Positions 1-6,926 of a DNA stretch of 6,926 nt are shown here, piece after piece. Both the position numbers and the translations under genes were made by a program. The DNA comes from Bordetella parapertussis. GTDB taxonomy: Bacteria > Pseudomonadota > Gammaproteobacteria > Burkholderiales > Burkholderiaceae_B. Location of the stretch: positions 1 through 6,926 of the forward strand of contig CAMBPA010000070.1 of NCBI GenBank assembly GCA_945869355.1. The letters run 5' to 3'. The notes beneath the pieces are model-generated. The model saw only the letters and a list, made by a program, of their open reading frames with translations, searched no databases and was not told the origin of the DNA. Numbering within the stretch: position 1 is the stretch's first letter; the number at the start of each line of letters is the position of its first letter.

Positions 1-164
1 GGGCTTTGTGCCAAACCCATGAACGAACCTGCACGCGCACGTGTTGCGTTGTATTCAGGAAGGTAGCGGCCAGCCTGACGCATCAACCATGTCGGGGTAT
101 AAGGCACGGGCTCCCGCAAGAGGCTACGTAAAAACACATCGTTTTTTAAAGGCGGAACTGACAC
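1..164 (-). CDS. hemE: Uroporphyrinogen decarboxylase, N-terminal fragment (runs off left edge)
   Basis: HemE decarboxylates the four acetate side chains of uroporphyrinogen III to give coproporphyrinogen III, a cytosolic step of heme biosynthesis. Only the first 54 codons and two further bases are in the window. The translation begins [19 protein letters not shown] and continues with [15 protein letters not shown] at residues 24-38. The PxWxMRQAGR stretch is the family's N-terminal signature and carries the substrate-contacting Arg residues. It is followed by a typical [15 protein letters not shown]. The start is GTG at 162-164. It is chosen because AAAGGAAA (168-175) gives a good ribosome binding site about 5 bases upstream and because PLKND lies where family members usually begin. 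No ATG is seen in frame just upstream. The gene follows the regulator by 66 bp on the same strand, so the two could share a transcript. The identification is firm; the start is probable. Confidence 0.93.
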   Translation of the reverse strand, partial: MSVPPLKNDVFLRSLLREPVPYTPTWLMRQAGRYLPEYNATRARAGSFMGLAQS

Positions 165-230
165 AAGTTTCCTTTGACTTTTAATGATGGACGGATGCGG
201 CGCACAATCACATTCTGCACTCGAGGTATT

Positions 231-1097
231 TTACTCTGCCAGATCTTCTGGCCGATACTGCTCTGCATCAATTTTGTGCTTGCGCATCAGGGCCCAAAAC
301 GCACGTCGATGCTTGTTCGAAGTCCGGGCCGCCCTCGCGATGTTGCCCTGCGAACGCTCGAGTGCCTGCTCAATGTACTCTCGCTCAAAGCCTTCAATTA
401 ACCTCGCTTTTGCATCTTGAAATGGCTCTCTCATGGCAGGAACTGACGCTGCGCCTGTACTTTGGCTAGGCTGTTTTGAACGACTTTGTATTGCACTGCG
501 TGCTGGTCGCCCACCTAAGTTGCGCCGACGAATCGATTTTGCTGGCGCTGACATGCAGAGGTGTGGTGCCGGTACAGTCGCTGCCTGAGGCAATATACCA
601 ATGGCTTGCAGCCACGCCGTTTGTCCTGGGTGATCAGATTCGCGCAACGTACCTGGGCGAGGCACACGCGCCACCGTCGCCAGCAGCCGTGCACGAAACT
701 CCTCCGGACATAGCGGCAGCCTGACAAAGTCCGCGAGGCCCAGCTCAAGCAAGTCCTGCATCGCTGCAGACTTGAGGTCTTGGAAAATTCCAATAATGGG
801 TAGAAATGGACCGCGCGGGATCGCTGCCAAGGCCTGTCGTGTCCAACCTAGACTATCCGTTGATACCGGCAATAGGCATACGTCGAATCTTCTTAAGCTT
901 ACGCTTGCTTGCGCAATGGCATGCACGGGCAACTGAATCAACTGCCCCTCAGCAACTTCAAGATCTTGACCCGCCTCCCAATCCAGAGGGTGCAACCTGA
1001 TTCTCGAGAGCCCTGTTTGAGCGACCTCAAGCGTTTGCGGCATCCAGGTGTTGTGCACTTCTAGCACAAGCACCGCACAATCTATTTGTTGACGCAT
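231..1097 (-). CDS. Fis-type HTH regulator with degenerate receiver-like N-terminal domain
   Basis: This 288-residue protein is a probable DNA-binding regulator; its target is unknown. The C-terminus (about 226-276) matches the Fis-type helix-turn-helix found at the end of NtrC-like activators. It has FEREYIEQALERSQGNIARAAR followed after a turn by a recognition-helix segment, KHRRAFWALMRKHKI. The N-terminal 145 residues have the rhythm of a response-regulator receiver: strand VLVLEV (9-14), FDVCLLP (71-77), FLPIIGIF (98-105), and GLADFVRLPLCPEEFRARL (120-138), which resembles the GADDYLxKPFxxEEL end of receivers. The phosphoacceptor Asp position is Pro77, the conserved Lys is Arg126, and only one acidic residue (Glu13) stands in the N-terminal acidic pocket. 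Phosphorylation is therefore unlikely. There is no AAA+ sigma-54 domain. A basic, Ser/Ala/Pro-rich linker lies at about 150-225 with GGRPAR at 195-200. The ATG at 1095-1097 has GGAG 9 bases upstream. Alternatively it could be an orphan two-component regulator whose receiver has diverged. Confidence 0.82.
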   Translation of the reverse strand: MRQQIDCAVLVLEVHNTWMPQTLEVAQTGLSRIRLHPLDWEAGQDLEVAEGQLIQLPVHAIAQASVSLRRFDVCLLPVSTDSLGWTRQALAAIPRGPFLPIIGIFQDLKSAAMQDLLELGLADFVRLPLCPEEFRARLLATVARVPRPGTLRESDHPGQTAWLQAIGILPQAATVPAPHLCMSAPAKSIRRRNLGGRPARSAIQSRSKQPSQSTGAASVPAMREPFQDAKARLIEGFEREYIEQALERSQGNIARAARTSNKHRRAFWALMRKHKIDAEQYRPEDLAE

Positions 1098-1140
1098 TTC
1101 TCTACGCTCCGACCAAAAGCGGATAGGCTAGAGAGTTTGC

Positions 1141-1164
1141 TGAATTCCGAATATTCGGAATTCA
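1141..1164. promoter_or_regulatory. Perfect 24-bp palindrome, candidate operator of the regulator gene
   Basis: The half-site TGAATTCCGAAT is followed with no gap by its exact reverse complement, so all 12 base pairs of dyad symmetry match. The palindrome ends 43 bp upstream of the regulator start codon. It lies outside any coding sequence, downstream of the atp terminator. Homodimeric helix-turn-helix proteins of the Fis/NtrC type bind such dyads, so self-regulation is the obvious inference. In the transcript it could also fold into a 10-bp stem with a 4-base loop. It is not followed by a T run on either strand, so it is not an intrinsic terminator. Confidence 0.6.
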
Positions 1165-1211
1165 CGCATACGGGATAATCGCAGTGTTTAACTTGTCACA
1201 CCACGGTTGTT

Positions 1212-1234
1212 ACATCACAGCTTTCACATCACAG
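1212..1234. repeat. Two 9-bp direct repeats (acatcacag) 14 bp apart
   Basis: The plus-strand word acatcacag occurs at 1212-1220 and again at 1226-1234, separated by ctttc. On the minus strand it reads CTGTGATGT, GAAAG, CTGTGATGT. The repeats sit just beyond the atp terminator and upstream of the regulator's palindrome. A looser relative (gtcacacca) follows at 1195-1203. They may be tandem binding sites for an activator of the regulator gene, but this is inferred only from position and repetition. Confidence 0.45.
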
Positions 1235-1236
1235 AT

Positions 1237-1265
1237 AAAAAAACGCGCCTATTTGGCGCGTTTTT
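1237..1265 (-). terminator. Rho-independent terminator of the atp operon, possibly bidirectional
   Basis: On the minus strand a CGCGCC stem, an AAATA loop and the complementary GGCGCG are followed by seven T residues (1237-1243). The stem is 6 GC pairs (1244-1249 with 1255-1260), and flanking A-T pairs extend it to 11. It begins 22 bases after the atpC stop codon, as expected for the end of the operon. Read on the plus strand the same hairpin has five T residues, so it could also stop opposing transcription, although no plus-strand gene is seen here. Confidence 0.93.
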
Positions 1266-1287
1266 AACGAACGATAGAGCCTTAAGA

Positions 1288-1713
1288 CTAGTGCTTGTTC
1301 GTGATTTCCCGAATGCGGCGTGCAGCAGACGCTTGCGCAACCAACATATCCAATTCAGCTTGCATCGCATCGATGTCAGCCTTATCTTTCGCATTCGCAA
1401 GCGCTTCTTGTGCTGCTTGGCGCGCTGCCTCAGCTTTCTCGGCGTCGAGCTCTCCACCGCGGATCGCGGTGTCAGACAGCACGGTGATGTGCCGAGGTTG
1501 AACCTCAAGCAAACCACCTGCCACAAAAATGCTCTCTTCCGTACCGTCTTCTAAAACGATACGAACTAGACCAGGACGAATCCGCGAGATCAGAGGGGTG
1601 TGTCCGGGCATAATGCCCAACTCACCCGACTCACCTGGCAGCACTACGAACTTTGCAACGCCTGAATACAGAGATCTTTCAGCGCTAACAACGTCTACTT
1701 GGACCGTAGCCAT
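1288..1713 (-). CDS. atpC: F1Fo ATP synthase epsilon subunit
   Basis: Epsilon is part of the central rotor stalk. It couples gamma to the c ring and inhibits ATP hydrolysis through its mobile C-terminal helices. The 141 residues are of usual length for the family. The N-terminal beta-sandwich carries [15 protein letters not shown] (27-41) and GGLLEVQP (66-73), both family hallmarks. An alanine-rich helical hairpin follows (about 88-138), ending in [11 protein letters not shown]. The ATG at 1711-1713 is only 9 bases after the atpD stop, and its Shine-Dalgarno sequence AAGGA overlaps that stop codon (TAAGGA). This suggests translational coupling to the beta subunit. It is the last gene of the operon, directly before the terminator. 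Confidence 0.98.
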   Translation of the reverse strand: MATVQVDVVSAERSLYSGVAKFVVLPGESGELGIMPGHTPLISRIRPGLVRIVLEDGTEESIFVAGGLLEVQPRHITVLSDTAIRGGELDAEKAEAARQAAQEALANAKDKADIDAMQAELDMLVAQASAARRIREITNKH

Positions 1714-1722
1714 AACAAATCC

Positions 1723-3132
<1,410 letters not shown>

Positions 3133-3177
3133 TTACTTGATAACTGTCTAATGGGATACCGTTAGGCTGTCTAGAAA

Positions 3178-4086
3178 TTAGACCGCCGCGGCGCCCCCTA
3201 CGATTTCCGAAATTTCTTTGGTGATGGCAGCCTGACGCGTCTTGTTATAGACGAGTTGCAGGTCACCGATCACCTTCTTCGCATTGTCCGAGGCTGCTTT
3301 CATGGCAACCATACGGGCCGACTGCTCAGAGGCCATATTTTCTGCGACACACTGATACACCAAACCTTCGACATACCGCTGCAACAACTCGTCGATAACA
3401 GTTTGAGCATCCGGCTCGTAGAGGTAATCCCAACCATGCTCTGCCGTAACGCTTTCTTTCTCTTCGTTGGCGTCAGAGGATGCTTGATAGGGGTCGACAA
3501 GTTTGCCTGGCAACGGCAACAGTCGCGTAAACGTTGCTTCTTGTTTCATCGTATTAATGAAACGATTGGTCGCGATGTACACCGCGTCAACGCGTCCAGC
3601 TAGGTAGTCGTCTAACTGAACTTTCATTGCACCCACCAAGCGATCGAGCTCAGGCTTATCGCCAAGACCAATCTCTTGGGAAACAACATTCGCATCGATA
3701 CGCGTCAATACACCCAAGCCTTTATTGCCCAGTGCGGTGAACTGCGTCTTGATGTTCTTGTCGTTGAATTCACGCATGCGATTAAGTACCAAACGCATGA
3801 TGTTTGTATTGAGGCCGCCGCAAAGTCCTTTGTCGGTTGAAACCACAACAATCCCCACCGCCTTGAGCCCAGTGCGCTCAATGAGGAAAGGATGCGTGTA
3901 TTCAGGATTGGCTTCCATCATGTGGCTGGCAATCTCGTAGACTTTGGTGGCATACGGACGGCCAGCACGCATCCTTTCCTGCGCTTTGCGCATTTTGGAG
4001 GCGGCTACCATTTCCATAGCCTTGGTGATCTTGCGCGTGTTTTGCACGCTCTTGATCTTGGTTCGAATTTCCTTAATTCCTGCCAT
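3178..4086 (-). CDS. atpG: F1Fo ATP synthase gamma subunit
   Basis: Gamma is the rotating central shaft; its coiled coil of N- and C-terminal helices turns inside the alpha3beta3 hexamer. The 302 residues include the N-terminal helix [20 protein letters not shown], the core [11 protein letters not shown] (83-93), and a C-terminal [15 protein letters not shown] (288-302) that fits the family signature. Between GKLVDPYQ and WDYLYEPD there is a polar, acidic insertion (about 200-217). It makes the protein longer than the 287-residue E. coli gamma, and similar loops are known in Bordetella-type relatives. The ATG at 4084-4086 has AGGAAG just upstream. The gene follows atpA after an unusually long 92-bp gap that contains a hairpin. 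Confidence 0.98.
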   Translation of the reverse strand: MAGIKEIRTKIKSVQNTRKITKAMEMVAASKMRKAQERMRAGRPYATKVYEIASHMMEANPEYTHPFLIERTGLKAVGIVVVSTDKGLCGGLNTNIMRLVLNRMREFNDKNIKTQFTALGNKGLGVLTRIDANVVSQEIGLGDKPELDRLVGAMKVQLDDYLAGRVDAVYIATNRFINTMKQEATFTRLLPLPGKLVDPYQASSDANEEKESVTAEHGWDYLYEPDAQTVIDELLQRYVEGLVYQCVAENMASEQSARMVAMKAASDNAKKVIGDLQLVYNKTRQAAITKEISEIVGGAAAV

Positions 4087-4103
4087 TTCGCTTCCTGTGT
4101 CAG

Positions 4104-4162
4104 ACCTGTTCTCAGGTTTCAGACCATCTGCTTTGTAGCGGATCAGGCTCGCACCTGATCCG
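4104..4162 (-). other. RNA hairpins in the atpA-atpG gap
   Basis: The minus-strand transcript contains a perfect 9-bp stem, CGGATCAGG / CCTGATCCG (4139-4147 with 4154-4162), closed by a 6-base loop. A second small stem, ACCTG / CAGGT (4104-4108 with 4113-4117), has a 4-base AGAA loop. The larger hairpin starts 16 bases after the atpA stop. No T run follows either stem, so they are not intrinsic terminators. They could protect the upstream message, mark an RNA-processing point, or influence translation of atpG. The structures are visible in the sequence; the roles are inferred. Confidence 0.6.
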
Positions 4163-4178
4163 TCCTATAGCGGGTTGC

Positions 4179-5720
4179 TTAGAACGTACCGTGCTTCTTG
4201 AACTCAACCAAGGCTTTGACTAATTCCGCTTCGTCATCTTTGGAGAGTTCTTTGCTGCTTTCGATGCGCTCGATCATGCCAGCGTGCTTGGACTTGAGAT
4301 AGTCTTTAATGCCTTTCTCAAATGGCAACACGCTCGACACTTCAACATCATCCAGGTAGCCGTTGTTCACAGCGAACAGGATCACACCTAATTCCCACAC
4401 TTGCAACGGCTGGTACTGAGGCTGCTTGAGCAGCTCAACCACACGCTTGCCGCGCTCGAGCTGACGGCGAGTCGCATCGTCTAGGTCAGAAGCGAACTGC
4501 GCAAATGCAGCCAGTTCACGATACTGTGCCAAGTCGGTACGAATACCGCCAGAAAGTTTTTTAATGATCTTGGTCTGTGCGGCACCACCCACTCGCGACA
4601 CCGATATACCTGCATTAATAGCAGGACGCACACCGGCGTTAAACAAGTCGGTCTCAAGGAAGATCTGACCGTCGGTGATCGAAATCACGTTGGTTGGAAC
4701 GAAGGCCGATACGTCCCCCGCCTGTGTTTCGATGATCGGCAATGCTGTCAAAGAACCTGTCTTGCCTTTCACTGCACCGTTTGTGAATTTCTCAACGTAG
4801 GCTTCGTTCACGCGCGCAGCACGCTCGAGCAAACGTGAATGGAGATAGAACACGTCACCAGGGTATGCTTCACGACCTGGTGGACGACGCAAGAGCAAAG
4901 ACACTTGACGGTAAGCAATCGCTTGTTTGGTCAAGTCATCGTACACAATCAGAGCGTCTTCGCCGCGGTCGCGGAAGTATTCACCCATTGTGCAACCAGC
5001 GTACGCTGATAAGTACTGCATCGCAGCCGAGTCAGAGGCAGCGGCAGCAACGATGATGGTGTATTCCATCGCGCCAAACTCTTCGAGTTTGCGCAACACG
5101 TTATTGATCGTCGACGCTTTTTGGCCAATCGCGACATAGACGCACTTCACGCCCTTGCCCTTTTGGTTAATGATGGCATCCACAGCCACAGCGGTTTTAC
5201 CTGTCTGGCGGTCACCAATGATCAGCTCGCGCTGACCACGACCAACTGGAACCATCGAGTCAATCGATTTCAAGCCAGTTTGCAGTGGTTGTGACACGGA
5301 CTGCCGGGCAATCACGCCGGGTGCAACTTTTTCAATAATGTCAGTTTGCTTGGCGTTGATTGGGCCCTTGCCATCAATGGGCACACCCAGTGCGTTCACA
5401 ACGCGGCCGAGCAACTCGGGACCAACTGGCACTTCAAGAATGCGACCGGTCGCTTTGACTGCATCACCTTCAGAAACGCCCGTGTAGTCACCCAAAATAA
5501 CCGCGCCGACTGAGTCGCGCTCAAGGTTCAGTGCCAGACCGAACACGTTATTGGGGAACTCAAGCATTTCGCCTTGCATCACGTCAGACAAACCGTGAAT
5601 ACGTGTAATGCCGTCGGTCACGGAAACTACTGTGCCTTGCGTACGAATATCGGACGACGTACCTAGACCCGCGATGCGGTTCTTGAGTAGTTCGCTAATC
5701 TCTGACGGATTGAGTTGCAT
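4179..5720 (-). CDS. atpA: F1Fo ATP synthase alpha subunit
   Basis: Alpha forms the noncatalytic nucleotide sites of the F1 head and supplies the arginine finger to the beta catalytic sites. The 513 residues equal the usual bacterial length. The Walker A motif GDRQTGKT is at 169-176. Walker B-like ALIVYDDLT is at about 256-264. The arginine finger is Arg376 in [12 protein letters not shown], the same number as in E. coli. The family signature region [14 protein letters not shown] is intact. The ATG at 5718-5720 has a strong ribosome binding site, CAGGAG, with 7 bases of spacing, inside the 31-bp gap after atpH. The C-terminus is VEFKKHGTF. Nothing is missing or unusual in the protein itself. 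Confidence 0.99.
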   Translation of the reverse strand: MQLNPSEISELLKNRIAGLGTSSDIRTQGTVVSVTDGITRIHGLSDVMQGEMLEFPNNVFGLALNLERDSVGAVILGDYTGVSEGDAVKATGRILEVPVGPELLGRVVNALGVPIDGKGPINAKQTDIIEKVAPGVIARQSVSQPLQTGLKSIDSMVPVGRGQRELIIGDRQTGKTAVAVDAIINQKGKGVKCVYVAIGQKASTINNVLRKLEEFGAMEYTIIVAAAASDSAAMQYLSAYAGCTMGEYFRDRGEDALIVYDDLTKQAIAYRQVSLLLRRPPGREAYPGDVFYLHSRLLERAARVNEAYVEKFTNGAVKGKTGSLTALPIIETQAGDVSAFVPTNVISITDGQIFLETDLFNAGVRPAINAGISVSRVGGAAQTKIIKKLSGGIRTDLAQYRELAAFAQFASDLDDATRRQLERGKRVVELLKQPQYQPLQVWELGVILFAVNNGYLDDVEVSSVLPFEKGIKDYLKSKHAGMIERIESSKELSKDDEAELVKALVEFKKHGTF

Positions 5721-5751
5721 GTTCAGACTCCTGAAATCTTATAGATTGGCG

Positions 5752-6291
5752 CTATGCCACCAACGTGTCGCGCATGCGGACCAACTGGGCTTGCACGGAT
5801 GTATCGAGCACGTGATCACCCACCTGAACACGGACACCGCCGATCAGGGAAGCATCAGTTTTCACGTGGGGCTTTAATTTGACTCCGAACTTGGGCTCGA
5901 GCAACTTCACGAGCTCGGCAACCTGCGGTTCAGACATCGGAAATGCACTGGTAATGTCGGCTTGTGCTACGCCTTCAGCCTCGTCCTTAAGAACATGAAA
6001 CTGCTCTGCAACGAAAGGTAGCAAGGTGAGGCGATCGTTTGCCACTAACAACGTCACAAAACTTTGTATCGCAGCAGATGGCTCAGGCTTCACGAGCCCA
6101 AGAAATATACTGGTACGTTGCGCGTCTTCAAGCCGAGGGTCTGCCATCGCAACACGCACATCTTCGATCGCTGCGATTTCAGCTAGCTGTTGGACTTGCT
6201 CAGCCCAAGCCTGCAGACCTGCCTTATCCTGCTTCGCGACAGCAAAGAGCGCTTCTGCGTAAGGCCGGGCAACGGTTGAAAGTTCTGCCAT
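5752..6291 (-). CDS. atpH: F1Fo ATP synthase delta subunit
   Basis: Delta sits on top of F1 and joins it to the b-subunit stalk, so that the head does not rotate with the shaft. The 179-residue protein begins [16 protein letters not shown], the conserved N-terminal helix that binds alpha. It ends with the family signature region [19 protein letters not shown] (149-167) and a final helix. The N-terminal six-helix domain occupies about 1-105. The ATG at 6289-6291 is 17 bases after the atpF stop, with a G-rich GGGG 8 bases upstream as a modest ribosome binding site. Close packing with atpF suggests coupled translation of the two peripheral-stalk subunits. Confidence 0.97.
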   Translation of the reverse strand: MAELSTVARPYAEALFAVAKQDKAGLQAWAEQVQQLAEIAAIEDVRVAMADPRLEDAQRTSIFLGLVKPEPSAAIQSFVTLLVANDRLTLLPFVAEQFHVLKDEAEGVAQADITSAFPMSEPQVAELVKLLEPKFGVKLKPHVKTDASLIGGVRVQVGDHVLDTSVQAQLVRMRDTLVA

Positions 6292-6308
6292 GATGTCGAC
6301 CCCGGGGA

Positions 6309-6779
6309 TTAGAGCTGTGCCTTAAGTTGCGTCAGCAACTCGGCGTGGGCGCGGGCATCTACTTCGCGCTTGAGGATCTGCTCGGCACCTTTGACGGCCA
6401 GATTCGCCACATCGTCACGCAGCGCATCACGCGCACGCTGGACTTCTTGCGCAGCATCCTGTTTAGCTTGAGCAACAATCCGTGCGCGCTCGCTTTCGCC
6501 TTCGGCACGAGCCTGCTCGATGATTTGAGCAGCATGTTTTTCAGCGTCCGTCATGCGGGCATGTAGGTCAGCTTTCGCAGATGCCTCGATCGATCCGATA
6601 CGTGCCTGCGCTTGAGCGAGTTCTGTCTTGCCTTTTTCGGCAGCAGCCAAGCCTTCAGCGATTTTTTGGCGTCGCTCGTCGATTGCCTTTGTCAGCGGGG
6701 GCCAGATGAACTTCATCGTGACCCAAGCCAGGACAAAGAACACGATCATCTGGAAAAAGATCGTCGCGTTCAGATTCAC
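6309..6779 (-). CDS. atpF: F1Fo ATP synthase b subunit
   Basis: The b subunit forms a membrane-anchored dimer that makes the peripheral stalk. Its 156 residues equal the E. coli protein. It opens with [20 protein letters not shown], a single membrane-spanning helix (about 5-27), followed by WPPL and the conserved Arg36 in DERRQK. The rest is a long charged, alanine-rich helix (about 30-140) suited to the right-handed coiled-coil dimer. A short delta-binding tail ends in LLTQLKAQL. The start codon is GTG (6777-6779), supported by AGGGAAA at 6785-6791 and by the highly conserved MNLNATI beginning. It follows atpE after a long 126-bp gap. Confidence 0.98.
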   Translation of the reverse strand: MNLNATIFFQMIVFFVLAWVTMKFIWPPLTKAIDERRQKIAEGLAAAEKGKTELAQAQARIGSIEASAKADLHARMTDAEKHAAQIIEQARAEGESERARIVAQAKQDAAQEVQRARDALRDDVANLAVKGAEQILKREVDARAHAELLTQLKAQL

Positions 6780-6841
6780 GGTCGTTTCCCTATTACATCT
6801 TAAGCTTCTCAGGCACTAGCCCTTCAAAGCTGGATCTATAA

Positions 6842-6894
6842 GCCGACAGCGGAACAGCCGCCGCGGCATCTTTGCTCGCACAAAAAACGCGAGC
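6842..6894 (-). other. Two hairpins in the atpE-atpF gap
   Basis: The 126 bp between atpE and atpF contain no gene. In the minus-strand transcript the first hairpin is GCTCGC / GCGAGC (6889-6894 with 6874-6879) around a 9-base loop of mostly U; it starts 11 bases after the atpE stop. The second is an imperfect GC-rich stem: GCCG / CGGC (6864-6867 with 6842-6845) with an inner GCGG / CCGC pairing (6858-6861 with 6849-6852). Neither is followed by a T run, so full termination is unlikely. Stems here would suit stabilisation of the atpE message or partial attenuation, since the c subunit is needed in about ten copies per enzyme against two of b. Confidence 0.6.
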
Positions 6895-6905
6895 CCCCGG
6901 GCGAT

Positions 6906-6926
6906 TTACTGGAAGGGGTTGGCGAA
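6906..6926 (-). CDS. atpE: F1Fo ATP synthase c subunit, last six codons (runs off right edge)
   Basis: Only the codons for FANPFQ and a TAA stop (6906-6908) are in the window. The ending FANPF is characteristic of betaproteobacterial subunit c, and the position directly upstream of atpF is where atpE lies in the standard operon. The c subunit forms the proton-driven membrane ring. The fragment is short, so the call rests on the tail motif together with gene order. Confidence 0.88.
   Translation of the reverse strand, partial: FANPFQ

Larger units (their letters stand above)
1098..1236. other. Regulator upstream region between atp terminator and regulator start
   Basis: No gene is visible here. 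The stretch must hold the promoter of the minus-strand regulator, because a strong terminator lies immediately upstream. It contains two 9-bp direct repeats (1212-1234) and a perfect 24-bp palindrome (1141-1164). The best promoter guess on the minus strand is an extended -10 element, TGCGATTAT at 1175-1183, with no convincing -35 hexamer. If that is right, transcription would begin near 1168 and the palindrome would cover the first transcribed bases. This promoter call is weak. The regulator's ribosome binding site is GGAG at 1107-1110. Confidence 0.5.

Noticed and set aside
228..233. TAAAAT as a -10 element for a separate hemE promoter
   Set aside because: The hexamer is good, but the bases at the expected -35 distance (ATCGGC) do not resemble a -35 box, and there is no extended -10.
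174..420. Two overlapping short plus-strand open frames opposite the end of the regulator gene
   Set aside because: No convincing ribosome binding site or protein motif, and they overlap the conserved Fis-type HTH coding region on the other strand.
1191..1234. TGTGA/TCACA words as a CRP binding site
   Set aside because: The CRP consensus needs inverted TGTGA and TCACA with a 6-base spacer. Here the TGTGA words are direct repeats in the same orientation.
4139..4162. Hairpin after atpA as an intrinsic terminator
   Set aside because: No T run follows on the minus strand (the next bases read CTACAAAGC), and four essential genes of the operon lie downstream or depend on read-through.
6294..6306. 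Adjacent SmaI-like CCCGGG and SalI GTCGAC sites between atpF and atpH, which look like cloning polylinker sequence
   Set aside because: Both flanking genes continue normally with expected ends, the spacer is only 17 bp, and the G run serves as a ribosome binding site. Chance is the simpler explanation.

Overview
The window reads as one co-directional block on the minus strand, from a betaproteobacterium. The protein sequences, particularly AtpD, AtpA, the gamma subunit with its extra loop and the FANPFQ end of subunit c, resemble Burkholderiales and most of all Alcaligenaceae/Bordetella-type proteins as I remember them. No database was searched, and the genus is not determinable from here.

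Layout in the direction of transcription (high to low coordinates): the last six codons of atpE (c subunit) at the right edge; a 126-bp gap with two hairpins; atpF (b); atpH (delta); atpA (alpha); a 92-bp gap with a strong hairpin; atpG (gamma); atpD (beta); atpC (epsilon); then a strong intrinsic terminator at 1237-1265. This is the standard order of a bacterial F1Fo ATP synthase operon. atpI and atpB are outside the window, as is the operon promoter. All subunits look full length, with intact nucleotide-binding and catalytic motifs. They would assemble a proton-driven ATP synthase: b and delta form the peripheral stalk, alpha and beta the catalytic hexamer, gamma and epsilon the rotor shaft on the c ring.

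Beyond the terminator is a 190-bp intergenic region (1098-1287) with two tandem 9-bp direct repeats and a perfect 24-bp palindrome. It precedes a 288-residue regulator (231-1097). The regulator has a Fis-type helix-turn-helix at its C-terminus and a receiver-like N-terminal domain that lacks the phosphoacceptor aspartate. Sixty-six bases further on begins hemE (uroporphyrinogen decarboxylase), whose first 54 codons run off the left edge. hemE is below the usual ORF length cutoff here because it is truncated, but its signature motif is unmistakable.

The ATP synthase genes are conventional. The parts worth a second look are the pseudo-receiver/Fis regulator with its palindromic upstream site, and the RNA hairpins in the two long gaps inside the atp operon. 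I see no mobile element, CRISPR array, tRNA or rRNA.
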